Source of the DNA: Oceanicola sp.
GTDB lineage: Bacteria; Pseudomonadota; Alphaproteobacteria; Rhodobacterales; Rhodobacteraceae
Assembly (NCBI GenBank): GCA_017792405.1
Contig: CP051231.1
Location: 2,252,110 to 2,316,109, forward strand
Direction: 5' to 3'
DNA: 64,000 nt
The translations under genes and the position numbers were made by a program. The notes beneath the pieces were generated by a model. It did no database searches and had not been told where the DNA came from. It was given only the letters and a program-made list of their open reading frames with translations. This document shows, one piece after another, positions 33,664-42,465 of this stretch (within the stretch, counting starts at the first letter, position 1; the number at the start of each line of letters is the position of its first letter).

Positions 33664-34215
33664 TCACAAATCGCTACACATCTGCACCGCCGGAAACTCA
33701 AGTCCGGGCGCAAGGGTCACGGTGATCTCCGCCTGAGTGACAAAGCCCACCGCGGCGTAGAACGGCTCGGCGGTGACGGTCGAGTAGCACATCATGCGCC
33801 GAACTCCGGCGAGCTGCGCCTCGAAGAGCGCGTGCTCGAGCAGCGCCCGCCCCACCCCGTGCCGGGTGGCATGAGGCGCGGTGGCGACATGTCGGATGTG
33901 CCCCACCTCGCGTGGCCCCGTCGCACCGCCACCGGGGGCGTGATACGTCCAGCCGCCTGCCCCCAAAAGCCCGTCTCCAGTGTCGGCCAGGTAGTAGGTT
34001 CCGCAGGACAGCAGCGAAGAGCGTGGACGGGTGATGTAGGGGAGCGCCTGCGCCAATGCCTCGGCGGGGTAATCCGGTGCGAGCAGGGTCGCGTAGGAGG
34101 TGGCCAGCAGCTTGCCCACCTGGGCCACATCGCCCATGCGGGCGGGGCGGATGGTGAAGGGCGGCAGAGCGGGGCGAGGGATGTGCCCGGGCGTGTCTCT
34201 GATGTGGGTCTGCAT
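33664..34215 (-). CDS. GNAT-family N-acetyltransferase
   Basis: The 183-aa protein has the GNAT fold markers: FTIRPARMGDVAQV at the start, an acetyl-CoA loop RHVATAPHATRHGVGRALLEHA (the R-x-x-G-x-G/A element) and a C-terminal MCYSTVTAEPFYAAVGF. The substrate is unknown. It lies between the kinase-like gene and rpmG on the same strand. Confidence 0.9.
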   Translation of the reverse strand: MQTHIRDTPGHIPRPALPPFTIRPARMGDVAQVGKLLATSYATLLAPDYPAEALAQALPYITRPRSSLLSCGTYYLADTGDGLLGAGGWTYHAPGGGATGPREVGHIRHVATAPHATRHGVGRALLEHALFEAQLAGVRRMMCYSTVTAEPFYAAVGFVTQAEITVTLAPGLEFPAVQMCSDL

Positions 34216-34278
34216 GGCATGGCCTCCTTGGGACCTGTTGGGGAGGAGGCTCGCGGGGTGCTGGCTGTATTGAAAAGA

Positions 34279-34313
34279 AAAACCGCGCGAGCCTTGGGGC
34301 GTCGCGCGGTTTT
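34279..34313. terminator. Bidirectional terminator at rpmG
   Basis: AAAACCGCGCGA and TCGCGCGGTTTT make a 12-bp stem with an 11-base loop and T residues on either strand. It lies 26 bases after the rpmG stop. Confidence 0.9.
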
Positions 34314-34338
34314 CTGAGCTTTCCGTGGGGAGAAGGGC

Positions 34339-34506
34339 TTACTTGATCTTGCCTTCCTTGTACTCCACGTGCTTCCGCGCGACCGGGTCGTATTTGCGTA
34401 CGACCATCTTCTCGGTCATGGTGCGAGCGTTCTTCTTGGTCACATAGAAGTGGCCAGTGTCGGCAGTGGAGTTCAGCCGGATCTTGATGGTGGTCGGTTT
34501 GGCCAT
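34339..34506 (-). CDS. rpmG: 50S ribosomal protein L33
   Basis: The 55-aa protein begins [18 protein letters not shown] and continues with [11 protein letters not shown] and [15 protein letters not shown], the typical L33. It lacks the zinc-binding cysteines (the Cys-minus form). The start ATG 34506 has AGAGGA upstream. The T-rich terminator follows. Confidence 0.98.
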   Translation of the reverse strand: MAKPTTIKIRLNSTADTGHFYVTKKNARTMTEKMVVRKYDPVARKHVEYKEGKIK

Positions 34507-34629
34507 CTGTCTTGTCCTCTTGCGGGGGGAGCACGCACGGGGGCGCTCCGCATGTGTAGCTTGGAGCCCGCCTTTTACCCGCGCCAATCCCTGAGTCAAC
34601 CGCCCCTGAGCGGGATCGGCAAAAATAAT

Positions 34630-34986
34630 CGCGCGGATGGCCTGTAAGCCGGATTCTGTCCGCCCATTCGGGCGGGGTGGCCATTCATCTCGGGCGCGCG
34701 TTGCCGCGCCCCCTCTAGCTGCCAACCCGAGCCCCAAGGCCGAAGCGGCCCATGTGAGGCTCCTATTTGGCATTGCTCCCGGTGGGGCTTGCCTTGCCGG
34801 TGCCGTTGCCGGCCCCGCGGTGGGCTCTTACCCCACCGTTTCACCCTTACTTGGCTGGGCCAAGCGGTCTGTTCTCTGTGGCGCTATCCGTCGGGTTGCC
34901 CCGCCCGGGCGTTACCCGGCACCGTTGCTTCGTGGAGTCCGGACTTTCCTCGGGGTTGCCCCCGCAGCCACCCGGCCATCCGCGCG
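34630..34986 (-). ncRNA. rnpB: RNase P RNA, bacterial class A
   Basis: Read on the minus strand, the sequence contains GAGGAAAGTCCGGACTCC (complement near 34933-34952), the highly conserved P4 region, and near the 3' end ACAGAATCCGGCTTACAG, its partner. The termini CGCGCGGATGGCC and GGCCATCCGCGCG (34974-34986 and 34630-34642) pair over 13 bp as helix P1, which fixes the ends within a few bases. A T-rich run follows P1. It is the catalytic RNA that matures tRNA 5' ends. Confidence 0.95.
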
Positions 34987-35052
34987 AAGGCCCGGATAGG
35001 CGAGTTGGGGTTGCCGGTCAAGCGCAGGCCGGAGCCCGCCCCGACTCGCCAC

Positions 35053-35739
35053 TCACACCAGTGCCGCTCCCGGATCCACCGGATACCGTGCCGCAAGGTC
35101 GGCCATTCGAGCGCAGTCCACGCCGTCCAGCTCGCCCGTCACGCCGGGTCGGAACCGGTCGCGAAACGCCTTGAGCAGCACCTCGCGCTCCACATCGGCA
35201 GTATAGCCGAACACCCGCGCATCCTGCATGAAGCGGTCCCAATTCGCCCCCGTGCCGACCGCCTCGCTCCACACCGCCAGCCCCTGAAGCGCCAGCCGCC
35301 GCCAGTCGAATCGCGGGCCGGGGTCGATCTTGCGGCCCGGCGCGATGTCGGAATGGCCCAGCACCCGCTCGGGCGGCACGCGCCAGCGCTCCATGATCCC
35401 GGCGACCAGCGCCTCCGCGCTCCGCATCTGCGGCGCGGCGAAAGGCTCCTTGGCGGCGTTGACAATCTCGATGCCGATCGAGCGGGAGTTCACATCATCA
35501 CAAGCCCCCCACTGCCCGGCGCCTGCGTGCCACGCGCGCTTGGCCTCATCGACCATCTGCCACACCCCGCCCTCCGGGCTCACCACGTAATGCGCCGAGA
35601 CCTCAGCCTCGGGGTTGGCAAGGCGCTTCAGCACGGTCGCGGTGTCAGGCATCGCCGTGTAGTGCAGCAAGACGATATCGGGCTGCGCCCCGTCACGCCG
35701 CTCGCCCTGATTGGGGGTGGGGTAGCTCTCGACCTTCAC
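35053..35739 (-). CDS. N-acetylmuramoyl-L-alanine amidase (Amidase_2)
   Basis: GTG 35739 is chosen because GGAGG lies six bases upstream. The 228-aa product has the zinc-site pattern of Amidase_2: LLHYTAM with His26, SIGIEIVN with Glu91, and GHSDIAPGRKIDPG with His129, Lys137 and Asp139. It cuts the amide bond between muramic acid and the peptide in peptidoglycan, as AmiD/AmpD do. There is no signal peptide, so a cytoplasmic AmpD-like recycling role is plausible. Confidence 0.9.
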   Translation of the reverse strand: MKVESYPTPNQGERRDGAQPDIVLLHYTAMPDTATVLKRLANPEAEVSAHYVVSPEGGVWQMVDEAKRAWHAGAGQWGACDDVNSRSIGIEIVNAAKEPFAAPQMRSAEALVAGIMERWRVPPERVLGHSDIAPGRKIDPGPRFDWRRLALQGLAVWSEAVGTGANWDRFMQDARVFGYTADVEREVLLKAFRDRFRPGVTGELDGVDCARMADLAARYPVDPGAALV

Positions 35740-35779
35740 ACCAAGCCTCCGAATTTTCGACGAAAATTCGTGGCCAGCC

Positions 35780-36538
35780 TCAGCCCTTGGCCGCCCGGAA
35801 TGGGCGCGGATCCCAGCCACAGGCAAAACCGTCGCCATCGGGATCCATCCCGAGCCGGTCTTTCTGCGGCCCGCCAGCGGCAAGGAAGGCCTGCTGCGCG
35901 ACCGCGGCCGAGGGCTGGCTTGAGCAGGCCCGGTCATACTTCCGCTGGCTGGTGAAACCACGACGATAGATCTGCTGGCCCGGCTGATTGGTGGTCGAGA
36001 GCGCGTATTCCGCCAGGTTCGGCCCGGTGTCTTGCGGGCGATCGGGCAGCGCGGTCACCGGCGCCTGCTCGAACTGGGCGCGCTGCTGTGCGATCCGCTG
36101 CGCGTCGCTCTGGATCGACTCGCGGGAGGAGACCGCCTCGAACGACTGCTCGTCCGAGATCGACCCGTTATTGCCGCCACTCGCAGGCACCGCACCGCTG
36201 CGCACCGGCGCCGGCGCCGGGGCCGCTGGCGTGATCACGCCGCCGGTTGAGGCGGGCGTGCGCCCGAGCGCTGCGTCGATCTCCGCAGCCGTTGGGGCGC
36301 CGGTGGCAGAGGGCGCGTCCGCGGAGGGGTAGCTATCGGCCGAGGCCACGGGGCCAGCGGGCGGCTGAACGGTCTGCCGTTGCGATGTGGCCAGAGCAGC
36401 ATCACGCTGCCTCTGCGCATCGTAGCTCTCGTAGTCGCCAAAGCCGACGCCTGAACCGCTGTCGGGGATCGCGGTGCCACAGGCCGCGAGGCCCAGAACC
36501 GCACACAGGCTCAGACACGAAGGAAGCCATGCTCGCAT
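35780..36538 (-). CDS. Lipoprotein with Excalibur-like calcium motif
   Basis: A signal peptide with lipobox LAACG (Cys20) leads to a long Ala/Pro/Ser-rich linker. The C-terminus holds a domain with SQRKYDRACSS and DPDGDGFACGWDP (about 232-244), the D-x-D-G-D-G-x-x-C pattern of Excalibur-like calcium-binding domains, here paired with an upstream Cys. The 252-aa product would be anchored in the membrane facing the periplasm. Function is unknown. Confidence 0.85.
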   Translation of the reverse strand: MRAWLPSCLSLCAVLGLAACGTAIPDSGSGVGFGDYESYDAQRQRDAALATSQRQTVQPPAGPVASADSYPSADAPSATGAPTAAEIDAALGRTPASTGGVITPAAPAPAPVRSGAVPASGGNNGSISDEQSFEAVSSRESIQSDAQRIAQQRAQFEQAPVTALPDRPQDTGPNLAEYALSTTNQPGQQIYRRGFTSQRKYDRACSSQPSAAVAQQAFLAAGGPQKDRLGMDPDGDGFACGWDPRPFRAAKG

Positions 36539-36579
36539 GGAAAAACTCTCTGCTCTCTGTTTTGCCTTGGGCCGGGGGT

Positions 36580-38067
36580 TTACCACCATTTGCCCGGTTT
36601 GGCCACAAAACCCGCCGCCTGCTCCAGCGCATAGGCGGTATTCATCAGGTCGCCCTCTTCCCACGGCCGCCCGATCAGCTGCAGCCCCAGCGGCAAGCCA
36701 TTGGCACTGGTGCCGGTCGGCACGGCAATGCCGGGCAGGCCGGCGAGGTTGACCGTCACGGTGAACACGTCGTTGAGATACATCTGCACCGGATCGGCCT
36801 CGGCCATCTCGCCCAGCCCGAAGGCGGCGGAGGGGGTGGCGGGGGTCAGGATGGCATCCACACCCGCGGCAAAAACCTCGTCGAAATCGCGCTTGATCAG
36901 GGCGCGCACTTTGCGGGCGCGGTTGTAATAGGCGTCGTAATACCCGGCGGAGAGCACATAGGTCCCCACCATCACCCGGCGCTTCACCTCGGCGCCAAAG
37001 CCCTCGGCGCGGGTCTTTTCGTACATCTCCACAATGCCGTCACCCTGCGCCAGCTTGGCCCGGTGACCAAAGCGCACGCCGTCATAGCGGGCGAGGTTCG
37101 ACGACGCCTCGGCAGGCGCGATCACGTAATAGGCGGGCAGCGCATACTTGGTGTGGGGCAGCGAGATGTCGCGGATCTCGGCGCCCGCGGCTTTCAGCAT
37201 CTCGATGCCCTCGGCCCAGAGCGCCTCGATCTCTTCAGGCATGCCCTCCATCCGGTATTCCTTCGGAATCCCGATCACCTTGCCCTTGATGTCGCCAGTC
37301 AGCATGGCCTCGAAATCCGGCACCGCCAACTCGGCAGAAGTGCTGTCTTTCGGGTCATGCCCCGCCATGGCCTGAAGCATGATCGCGCAATCGCGCACAT
37401 CCTTTGTCATCGGCCCGGCCTGATCAAGCGAGGAGGCGAAGGCGATGATGCCCCAGCGGCTGACGCGACCATAAGTGGGCTTGAGGCCGGTGATGCCGGT
37501 GAAGGCGGCGGGCTGGCGGATCGACCCGCCGGTATCGGTGCCGGTGGCGGCAAGGCAGAGATCGGCAGCGACGGCGGAGGCGGAGCCGCCCGAGGAGCCG
37601 CCCGGCGTCAGCGCGGTGTCGTCATTCCCGCGCCGCCACGGGTTCACCGCGTTGCCGTAGGTCGAGGTTTCGTTGGACGAGCCCATGGCGAACTCGTCCA
37701 TGTTGAGTTTGCCCAGCATCACAGCGCCCGCATCGAAGAGCTGGCTGGTGACGGTGCTCTCATACTCGGGCTTGAAGCCGCCGAGGATGGCCGAAGCCGC
37801 CTGGGAATTCACACCCTTGGTGCAGAACAGATCCTTGACACCCAGCGGAATGCCGCACATCGCGGGCGCATCGCCGGCCTTGATCCGCGCATCGGCCGCC
37901 TTGGCCTGCTCCAGCGCGATCTCGGGCGTGTGGTGAACGAAAGCATTGAGCGCCCCTGCCCCCTCGATGGCCGAAAGGCAGGCCTCGGTGATCTCGACAG
38001 AGGTCGTCTCACCCTTGCGCAGCGCGTCGCGAGCCCCGGCGATGGTCAGCTTGGTCAGATCGGACAT
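36580..38067 (-). CDS. gatA: Asp/Glu-tRNA amidotransferase subunit A
   Basis: This is the amidase subunit of GatCAB, which converts Glu-tRNA(Gln) or Asp-tRNA(Asn) to the amidated forms. The amidase-signature triad is visible: GVKDL (Lys78), GGSSGGS (155-161) and TDTGGSIR (176-183) with the nucleophile Ser. ATG 38067 overlaps the gatC stop by one base; an in-frame GTG at 38070 is the alternative. The 495-aa length is normal. gatB is not in the window. Confidence 0.98.
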   Translation of the reverse strand: MSDLTKLTIAGARDALRKGETTSVEITEACLSAIEGAGALNAFVHHTPEIALEQAKAADARIKAGDAPAMCGIPLGVKDLFCTKGVNSQAASAILGGFKPEYESTVTSQLFDAGAVMLGKLNMDEFAMGSSNETSTYGNAVNPWRRGNDDTALTPGGSSGGSASAVAADLCLAATGTDTGGSIRQPAAFTGITGLKPTYGRVSRWGIIAFASSLDQAGPMTKDVRDCAIMLQAMAGHDPKDSTSAELAVPDFEAMLTGDIKGKVIGIPKEYRMEGMPEEIEALWAEGIEMLKAAGAEIRDISLPHTKYALPAYYVIAPAEASSNLARYDGVRFGHRAKLAQGDGIVEMYEKTRAEGFGAEVKRRVMVGTYVLSAGYYDAYYNRARKVRALIKRDFDEVFAAGVDAILTPATPSAAFGLGEMAEADPVQMYLNDVFTVTVNLAGLPGIAVPTGTSANGLPLGLQLIGRPWEEGDLMNTAYALEQAAGFVAKPGKWW

Positions 38068-38354
38068 CACTCAACCACCTTCGGCACAGCAAAGAACCCC
38101 TCGCGGGCGTCGGGCGCGTTGGCCAGCACGGCCTGCGGCTGGCTGCCATCGGTCACCACATCCTCGCGCCGCTTCAGCCGCATCGGCGTGACCGAAACCA
38201 TCGGCTCCACGCCCTCCACATCCACCTCAGAGAGTTGCTCGATAAACCCGAGGATCGCGTTGAACTCGCCTGCAAGCGCGGGCAGCTCCTCTTCCGGCAC
38301 GGCGATCCGGGCCAGATGCGCCACACGGCGCGCGGTTTCGGTATCGATCGACAT
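38067..38354 (-). CDS. gatC: Asp/Glu-tRNA amidotransferase subunit C
   Basis: The 95-aa protein starts [24 protein letters not shown] and has [16 protein letters not shown], the GatC pattern. It stabilises GatA against GatB in the complex. Its stop overlaps the gatA start, so the two are coupled. Confidence 0.97.
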   Translation of the reverse strand: MSIDTETARRVAHLARIAVPEEELPALAGEFNAILGFIEQLSEVDVEGVEPMVSVTPMRLKRREDVVTDGSQPQAVLANAPDAREGFFAVPKVVE

Positions 38355-38474
38355 GGCGAGGCTCCTATCGGCTGTCGTTCGCCCGTTTATCGCCAGCGCC
38401 AATGGGCTGCAAGCGGTGGACGCTCCTGCAACCGCACCCTAGGTTCACCGCAACATCAAATTCGGAGGCTCCCC

Positions 38475-39146
38475 ATGAAACTCACCTGGCTCGGACACGG
38501 CAGCTGGCGGCTTGAAGCAGAGCAGGCGGTGATCCTGATCGACCCCTGGCTCGACGGCAACCCCGCCTTCCCCGAAGACCGGAAAGACGAAGCGTTGGAG
38601 GGCGCGACCCACGTGCTGCTGACCCACGGTCATGACGACCACATCGCCGGTGTGCCGGAAATGGCCAAGGACCGTGGCCTGCCCGTCTTCACCATGGTCG
38701 AACTGGCCGGGCAGCTCGACGGCGTAAAGGCCACCGGCTTCAACAAGGGCGGCACGGTCGACCTCGGCGGCGTGCAGGTCACGATGGTGCCCGCCTCCCA
38801 CTCCACCTCCTACAATGGCGGCGCGGCCGGCACCGAGGTGGGCTACGTGCTCAAGGGCGACGGCAAATGCGTGTATTTCTCCGGCGATACCGGGATCATG
38901 GCCGACATGGAGTGGATCGGTGCCTATTTCGAGCCCGATATCGGCATCCTCTCCTGCGGCGGCTTCTACACGATGGACATGGAGCAGGCCGCATGGGCCT
39001 CCAAACGCTACTTCGATTTCGAGATCGTCATTCCCTCGCACTACAAGACCTTCCCGGCGCTCGCTCAGGATGCTGAGGCGCTGAAGAAGGGGCTGAAAGG
39101 TGTGGACGTTCTGGAACCCGGCGTGCTCGAGACGGTCGAACTCTGA
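38475..39146 (+). CDS. UPF0173 metal-dependent hydrolase (MBL fold)
   Basis: The 223-aa protein begins MKLTWLGHGSWRLE and shows LIDPWL, the metal motif HGHDDH (51-56), ASHS and a Ser-Gly-Asp-Thr loop, as in the UPF0173 family. Substrates of this family are not established. CGGAGG precedes ATG 38475. It is divergent from gatCA. Confidence 0.93.
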   Translation: MKLTWLGHGSWRLEAEQAVILIDPWLDGNPAFPEDRKDEALEGATHVLLTHGHDDHIAGVPEMAKDRGLPVFTMVELAGQLDGVKATGFNKGGTVDLGGVQVTMVPASHSTSYNGGAAGTEVGYVLKGDGKCVYFSGDTGIMADMEWIGAYFEPDIGILSCGGFYTMDMEQAAWASKRYFDFEIVIPSHYKTFPALAQDAEALKKGLKGVDVLEPGVLETVEL

Positions 39147-39303
39147 TCAGGCACCCCGCTTAGGGCGCGGGTTTACCTTACGTTAAATTTTCACCCTCCG
39201 GTTGCAGAAATTTCTAGCCGGAGGGCCTCAGGCGTGGCACGGTCGCGGCATTCATTGCGACTCACGAACTCATTTCAGTTCCCCACCACATCTGAGAAAA
39301 GCC

Positions 39304-39981
39304 ATGATAGAACAGTACTTTCGCAAGGGCATTTGCCTTGACTGGCACAAGCCGACCAATGTCGATGCCGCCCGCGATGGGCAAATTCACCACCGTATCC
39401 GCCACTCCTCCCCGTTGATTTATGATGGGCTCGCCGCCGATCCGGGCGCATGGGATGCCGCCTTCAACCACACGCCTCCTTCGGCAATCGGCCTCACCAG
39501 CCGGATGAACATTCACCACAAGTGGCTGGATTACCGCCCCGGAGCGACTGCGCGCTGCCACCGGGGCCACAATGACGTGCTCACCGGGTTCATGAGCGGC
39601 TGCCTCATTGTCACATGGACAGATGCCACAGGCGACCAGTGGGTCGGTCACGTAGGCACCGTCGAGTCGGAGCCGCCCAACGGGCCGACCAATACCTTGG
39701 TCAAGACCACCGCACGCGGGGCAATGACCGCCAACGCCGATGGTTTCAACCCCGCCGCCGCTTGGACCCCGATGGAGCTGGGCAACCTCTGCGCCGCCGC
39801 CGCCGTGAACATGCCGCTCGGTGCAATCGGGGGAGCGCCCCATATCATGGCACTGGTCACCTCAGGTGGCGTGTTCTACTCCATCGCCCTGATGCTACAC
39901 GCGCAAAACAAGTATGTGGTCCTCGGTAGCAAGCAGGTTCCCGGCATGGGCAACGGAGCGCTTCTGGCCGCTCTGAACTGA
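39304..39981 (+). CDS. Hypothetical protein (225 aa)
   Basis: No family is recognised. The protein is soluble, without signal peptide, and has several His, Cys and Trp in its centre (CHRGHNDVLTGFMSGC). Its codon use is a little less G/C-biased than its neighbours and it follows an AT-rich spacer (39147-39303), so it could be acquired. ATG 39304 is chosen because the upstream in-frame extension is not coding-like. Confidence 0.6.
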   Translation: MIEQYFRKGICLDWHKPTNVDAARDGQIHHRIRHSSPLIYDGLAADPGAWDAAFNHTPPSAIGLTSRMNIHHKWLDYRPGATARCHRGHNDVLTGFMSGCLIVTWTDATGDQWVGHVGTVESEPPNGPTNTLVKTTARGAMTANADGFNPAAAWTPMELGNLCAAAAVNMPLGAIGGAPHIMALVTSGGVFYSIALMLHAQNKYVVLGSKQVPGMGNGALLAALN

Positions 39982-40034
39982 CCGGTCACTTGGCGCGCCA
40001 GAGCGGGATACCGCTGCGCGCCCTTCGCCAAACG

Positions 40035-40484
40035 CTATCGGCGCTGCGCGAAGAACTCCTTTAGCAGAGCGGCGGCCTCCTCCTCCGCAATGCCACCCAG
40101 CACCTCAGGCGCATGATGCGCCTGAGCGTGGGAAAAGACGCGTGCCCCGTGGTCGACCCCGCCGCTCTTTGGGTCAGCCGCGCCGTAGACAACGCGGGCG
40201 ATCCGGGCAGCGGCGATAACCGCGGCGCACATGGCGCAGGGCTCCAACGTAACGTAGAGCACATGGCCCGGCAGCCTCTCGCTGCCCGCATTCGCGCAGG
40301 CGGCGCGGATCACCAGCATCTCGGCATGGGCGGACGGATCGTTCAACTCGCGGGTCCGGTTGCCGGCCCGCGCCACCACCTCGCCGCCCGGCGCAACCAG
40401 CACCGCGCCCACTGGCACCTCGCCCCGTGCGGCGGCGGCCCGCGCCTCTGCCAGCGCCTCTTCCATATGGCTCTTAAAGCTCAT
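40035..40484 (-). CDS. tadA: tRNA-specific adenosine deaminase
   Basis: The 149-aa enzyme converts A34 of tRNA-Arg to inosine. The zinc motifs HAE (53-55) and PCAMC (82-86) are present, with GEVPVGAVLV and GNRTREL upstream as usual for TadA. ATG 40484 has a G-rich ribosome site. A longer in-frame extension runs antisense to the pseudouridine synthase and is rejected. The two genes are divergent. Confidence 0.96.
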   Translation of the reverse strand: MSFKSHMEEALAEARAAAARGEVPVGAVLVAPGGEVVARAGNRTRELNDPSAHAEMLVIRAACANAGSERLPGHVLYVTLEPCAMCAAVIAAARIARVVYGAADPKSGGVDHGARVFSHAQAHHAPEVLGGIAEEEAAALLKEFFAQRR

Positions 40485-40547
40485 CCCCCTCCCCTGCCCC
40501 GCACCCGCGCCCTTGGCAAGCCCTTCGCTCAGGGCTAGAGCGGACCC

Positions 40548-41333
40548 ATGGCAGACAAGACTCCCCCCGGCGACCGCATCGCCAAGGTGCTCGCCCGAGC
40601 GGGCCTCGCCTCGCGCCGTGAGGCCGAGAAGATCGTGGAAGCAGGCCGCGTGACGGTGAATGGCAAGCCGATCACCAGCCCGGCGCTGAACGTGACCGAG
40701 ACCGATGCGATCACCGTCGACGGCAAACCACTCGCCGCCCCCGAGCCGCCGCGCCTCTGGCTCTACCACAAACCCGCGGGCCTGGTGACCACCGAGCGTG
40801 ACGAAAAGGGGCGCGACACGGTCTTCGCCAACCTGCCCGAGGGCATGCCCCGGGTGATGAGCGTAGGCCGGCTCGACCTCAACTCCGAGGGCCTGCTGCT
40901 GCTCACCAATGACGGCGAGATCAAGCGGCGGCTCGAACTGCCCTCCACCGGCTGGGTCCGAAAGTACCGCGTGCGCCTGCACGGCACGCCGGAAGACAAG
41001 GATTTCGAGCCTCTCCGCAAGGGCCTCACTGTCGAAGGCGTGAAGTATCAGCCGATGACCATCACGCTCGACCGGCAGCAGGGCGCCAACGCCTGGGCCA
41101 CCGTTTCGCTGCGCGAGGGCAAGAACCGCGAGATCCGCCGTGCGATGGAGGCCGTGGGCCTCACCGTCAACCGGCTCCTTCGCGTCTCCTACGGCCCGTT
41201 CCGGCTTGGTGAGCTGAAGGCAGGCGCGGTGGAAGAGATCAAATCCCGCATCGTCCGTGACCAGCTTGGCCTCGATCCGGACTTCAAACCCGCACCCGAG
41301 CCAAAGAGAAAGCCCACGCGCCGCCGCCGCTAG
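40548..41333 (+). CDS. rRNA pseudouridine synthase, RsuA/RluB family
   Basis: The 261-aa protein has an N-terminal S4 RNA-binding domain (RIAKVLARAGLASRREAEKIV, RVTVNGK) and a pseudouridine synthase domain with GRLDLNSEGLLLLTNDG containing the catalytic Asp110. RluB is the closest pattern; RsuA or RluE-like activity is possible. The tail is Lys/Arg-rich. Confidence 0.94.
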   Translation: MADKTPPGDRIAKVLARAGLASRREAEKIVEAGRVTVNGKPITSPALNVTETDAITVDGKPLAAPEPPRLWLYHKPAGLVTTERDEKGRDTVFANLPEGMPRVMSVGRLDLNSEGLLLLTNDGEIKRRLELPSTGWVRKYRVRLHGTPEDKDFEPLRKGLTVEGVKYQPMTITLDRQQGANAWATVSLREGKNREIRRAMEAVGLTVNRLLRVSYGPFRLGELKAGAVEEIKSRIVRDQLGLDPDFKPAPEPKRKPTRRRR

Positions 41334-41438
41334 GGCTTTCCGCAACGGCAGCCAAAACCGGCCGATCCATGCTGGCCCGCAGAAAATCCATCGCTTATAA
41401 GCAAAGACATGCGCCAGGACGGTGCGGGTGGGAGAGCG

Positions 41439-41525
41439 ATGTCGTCAGACGGTTTGCAAAAACTGAGTTATGCGCTGCTTCTGGCGCTGATGCTGTATGC
41501 CGCTTTCACCGGCGGGGGCGCCTGA
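41439..41525 (+). CDS. 28-aa single-helix membrane peptide
   Basis: ATG 41439 has GGGAGAG upstream and the frame ends with a TGATG overlap on the next gene's ATG at 41525. The peptide has a short polar head (MSSDGLQKLSY) and one hydrophobic helix (ALLLALMLYAAF). Both the ribosome site and the coupling support it. It may be a partner of the XpaC-like protein. Confidence 0.6.
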   Translation: MSSDGLQKLSYALLLALMLYAAFTGGGA

Positions 41526-42436
41526 TGGCCCAGCGCTACGGTGGAAAGTTCAGCCCCGATGGCTCCAAGGCGGGCGAAGACGGGGTGCGGGCCGCGCCCG
41601 AGGCCCCCAAGGCGGCCAGCTTCGCGCCCAAATTCGCCGGGGCGACCCGGGCGCGGGCGGGCATGCGCTCCAACCTCATGTTCGTCGTCCCGCTGATCTT
41701 TCTCTGGCACGCCTTCACCTCCGATGCCACTGGCCTTGCGCTCTACCTCGTTGCCGTGGGCGTGCTGCTGACCGCCGCATGGCTGACCCGCGAGGGCCTG
41801 AAAGCACAGGAGGCGTGGGAGGCGCGCAAGGTCGCCCGCCGCCCCGCCGTGCCGCGCAAGATCTTCGGCTCGGTGCTCACAGGCGCAGGCCTCGGCCTTG
41901 TTGGCCTTGCAGGCCACGGGGTTCTTGAAGCCATCATTTTCGCCGTGCTCGGCGCGGGCCTCCACTGCTTTGCCTTCGGGCTTGATCCGATGTCGGACAA
42001 GGGGATGGAGGGGATCGACGTGCGCCAGCAAGATCGCGTGGCGCGCGCTGTCGAGGCCGCCGAGGCGCATCTTTCCGCCATGGCAGATGCGGTAAAACGT
42101 GCCGGAGATCGCGGCGTGGCCGACCGCGTGGCGCGCTTCTCCGACACCGCCCGCAACATGTTCCGCACCGTCGAGGAAGACCCGCGCGACCTGACCGCGG
42201 CCCGCAAGTTCATGGGTGTCTACCTTCAGGGCGCCCGCGACGCGACGGTGAAGTTCGCCGATATCTACAGCCGCGGGCATGACCCAAAGGCCAAGGAAGA
42301 TTACATCGCCCTCCTCGACGAGATGGAGAGCAACTACGCCCAGCGCACCGAAAAGCTGCTGCTCGACGACAAGACCGACCTCGACATCGAAATCGAAGTG
42401 CTGCGCGACCGTTTGCAGCGCGAAGGGGCCGTCTGA
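41525..42436 (+). CDS. XpaC-like 5-bromo-4-chloroindolyl phosphate hydrolysis family
   Basis: The 303-aa protein has a polar Gly-rich N-terminus, four hydrophobic segments between residues 50 and 150, and a soluble helical C-terminus with TARNMFRTVEEDPRDLTAARKFMGVYLQGA. This is the XpaC family pattern, usually next to telA as here. It is inner-membrane. The start is coupled to the 28-aa peptide. The role is unknown. Confidence 0.85.
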   Translation: MAQRYGGKFSPDGSKAGEDGVRAAPEAPKAASFAPKFAGATRARAGMRSNLMFVVPLIFLWHAFTSDATGLALYLVAVGVLLTAAWLTREGLKAQEAWEARKVARRPAVPRKIFGSVLTGAGLGLVGLAGHGVLEAIIFAVLGAGLHCFAFGLDPMSDKGMEGIDVRQQDRVARAVEAAEAHLSAMADAVKRAGDRGVADRVARFSDTARNMFRTVEEDPRDLTAARKFMGVYLQGARDATVKFADIYSRGHDPKAKEDYIALLDEMESNYAQRTEKLLLDDKTDLDIEIEVLRDRLQREGAV

Positions 42437-42465
42437 GCCCGCGTACAAAGGAGAAACAAGGGACT

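Noticed and set aside
40035..41345. 436-codon version of tadA
   Set aside because: The extension is the complement of the pseudouridine synthase gene; ATG 40484 gives a normal TadA.
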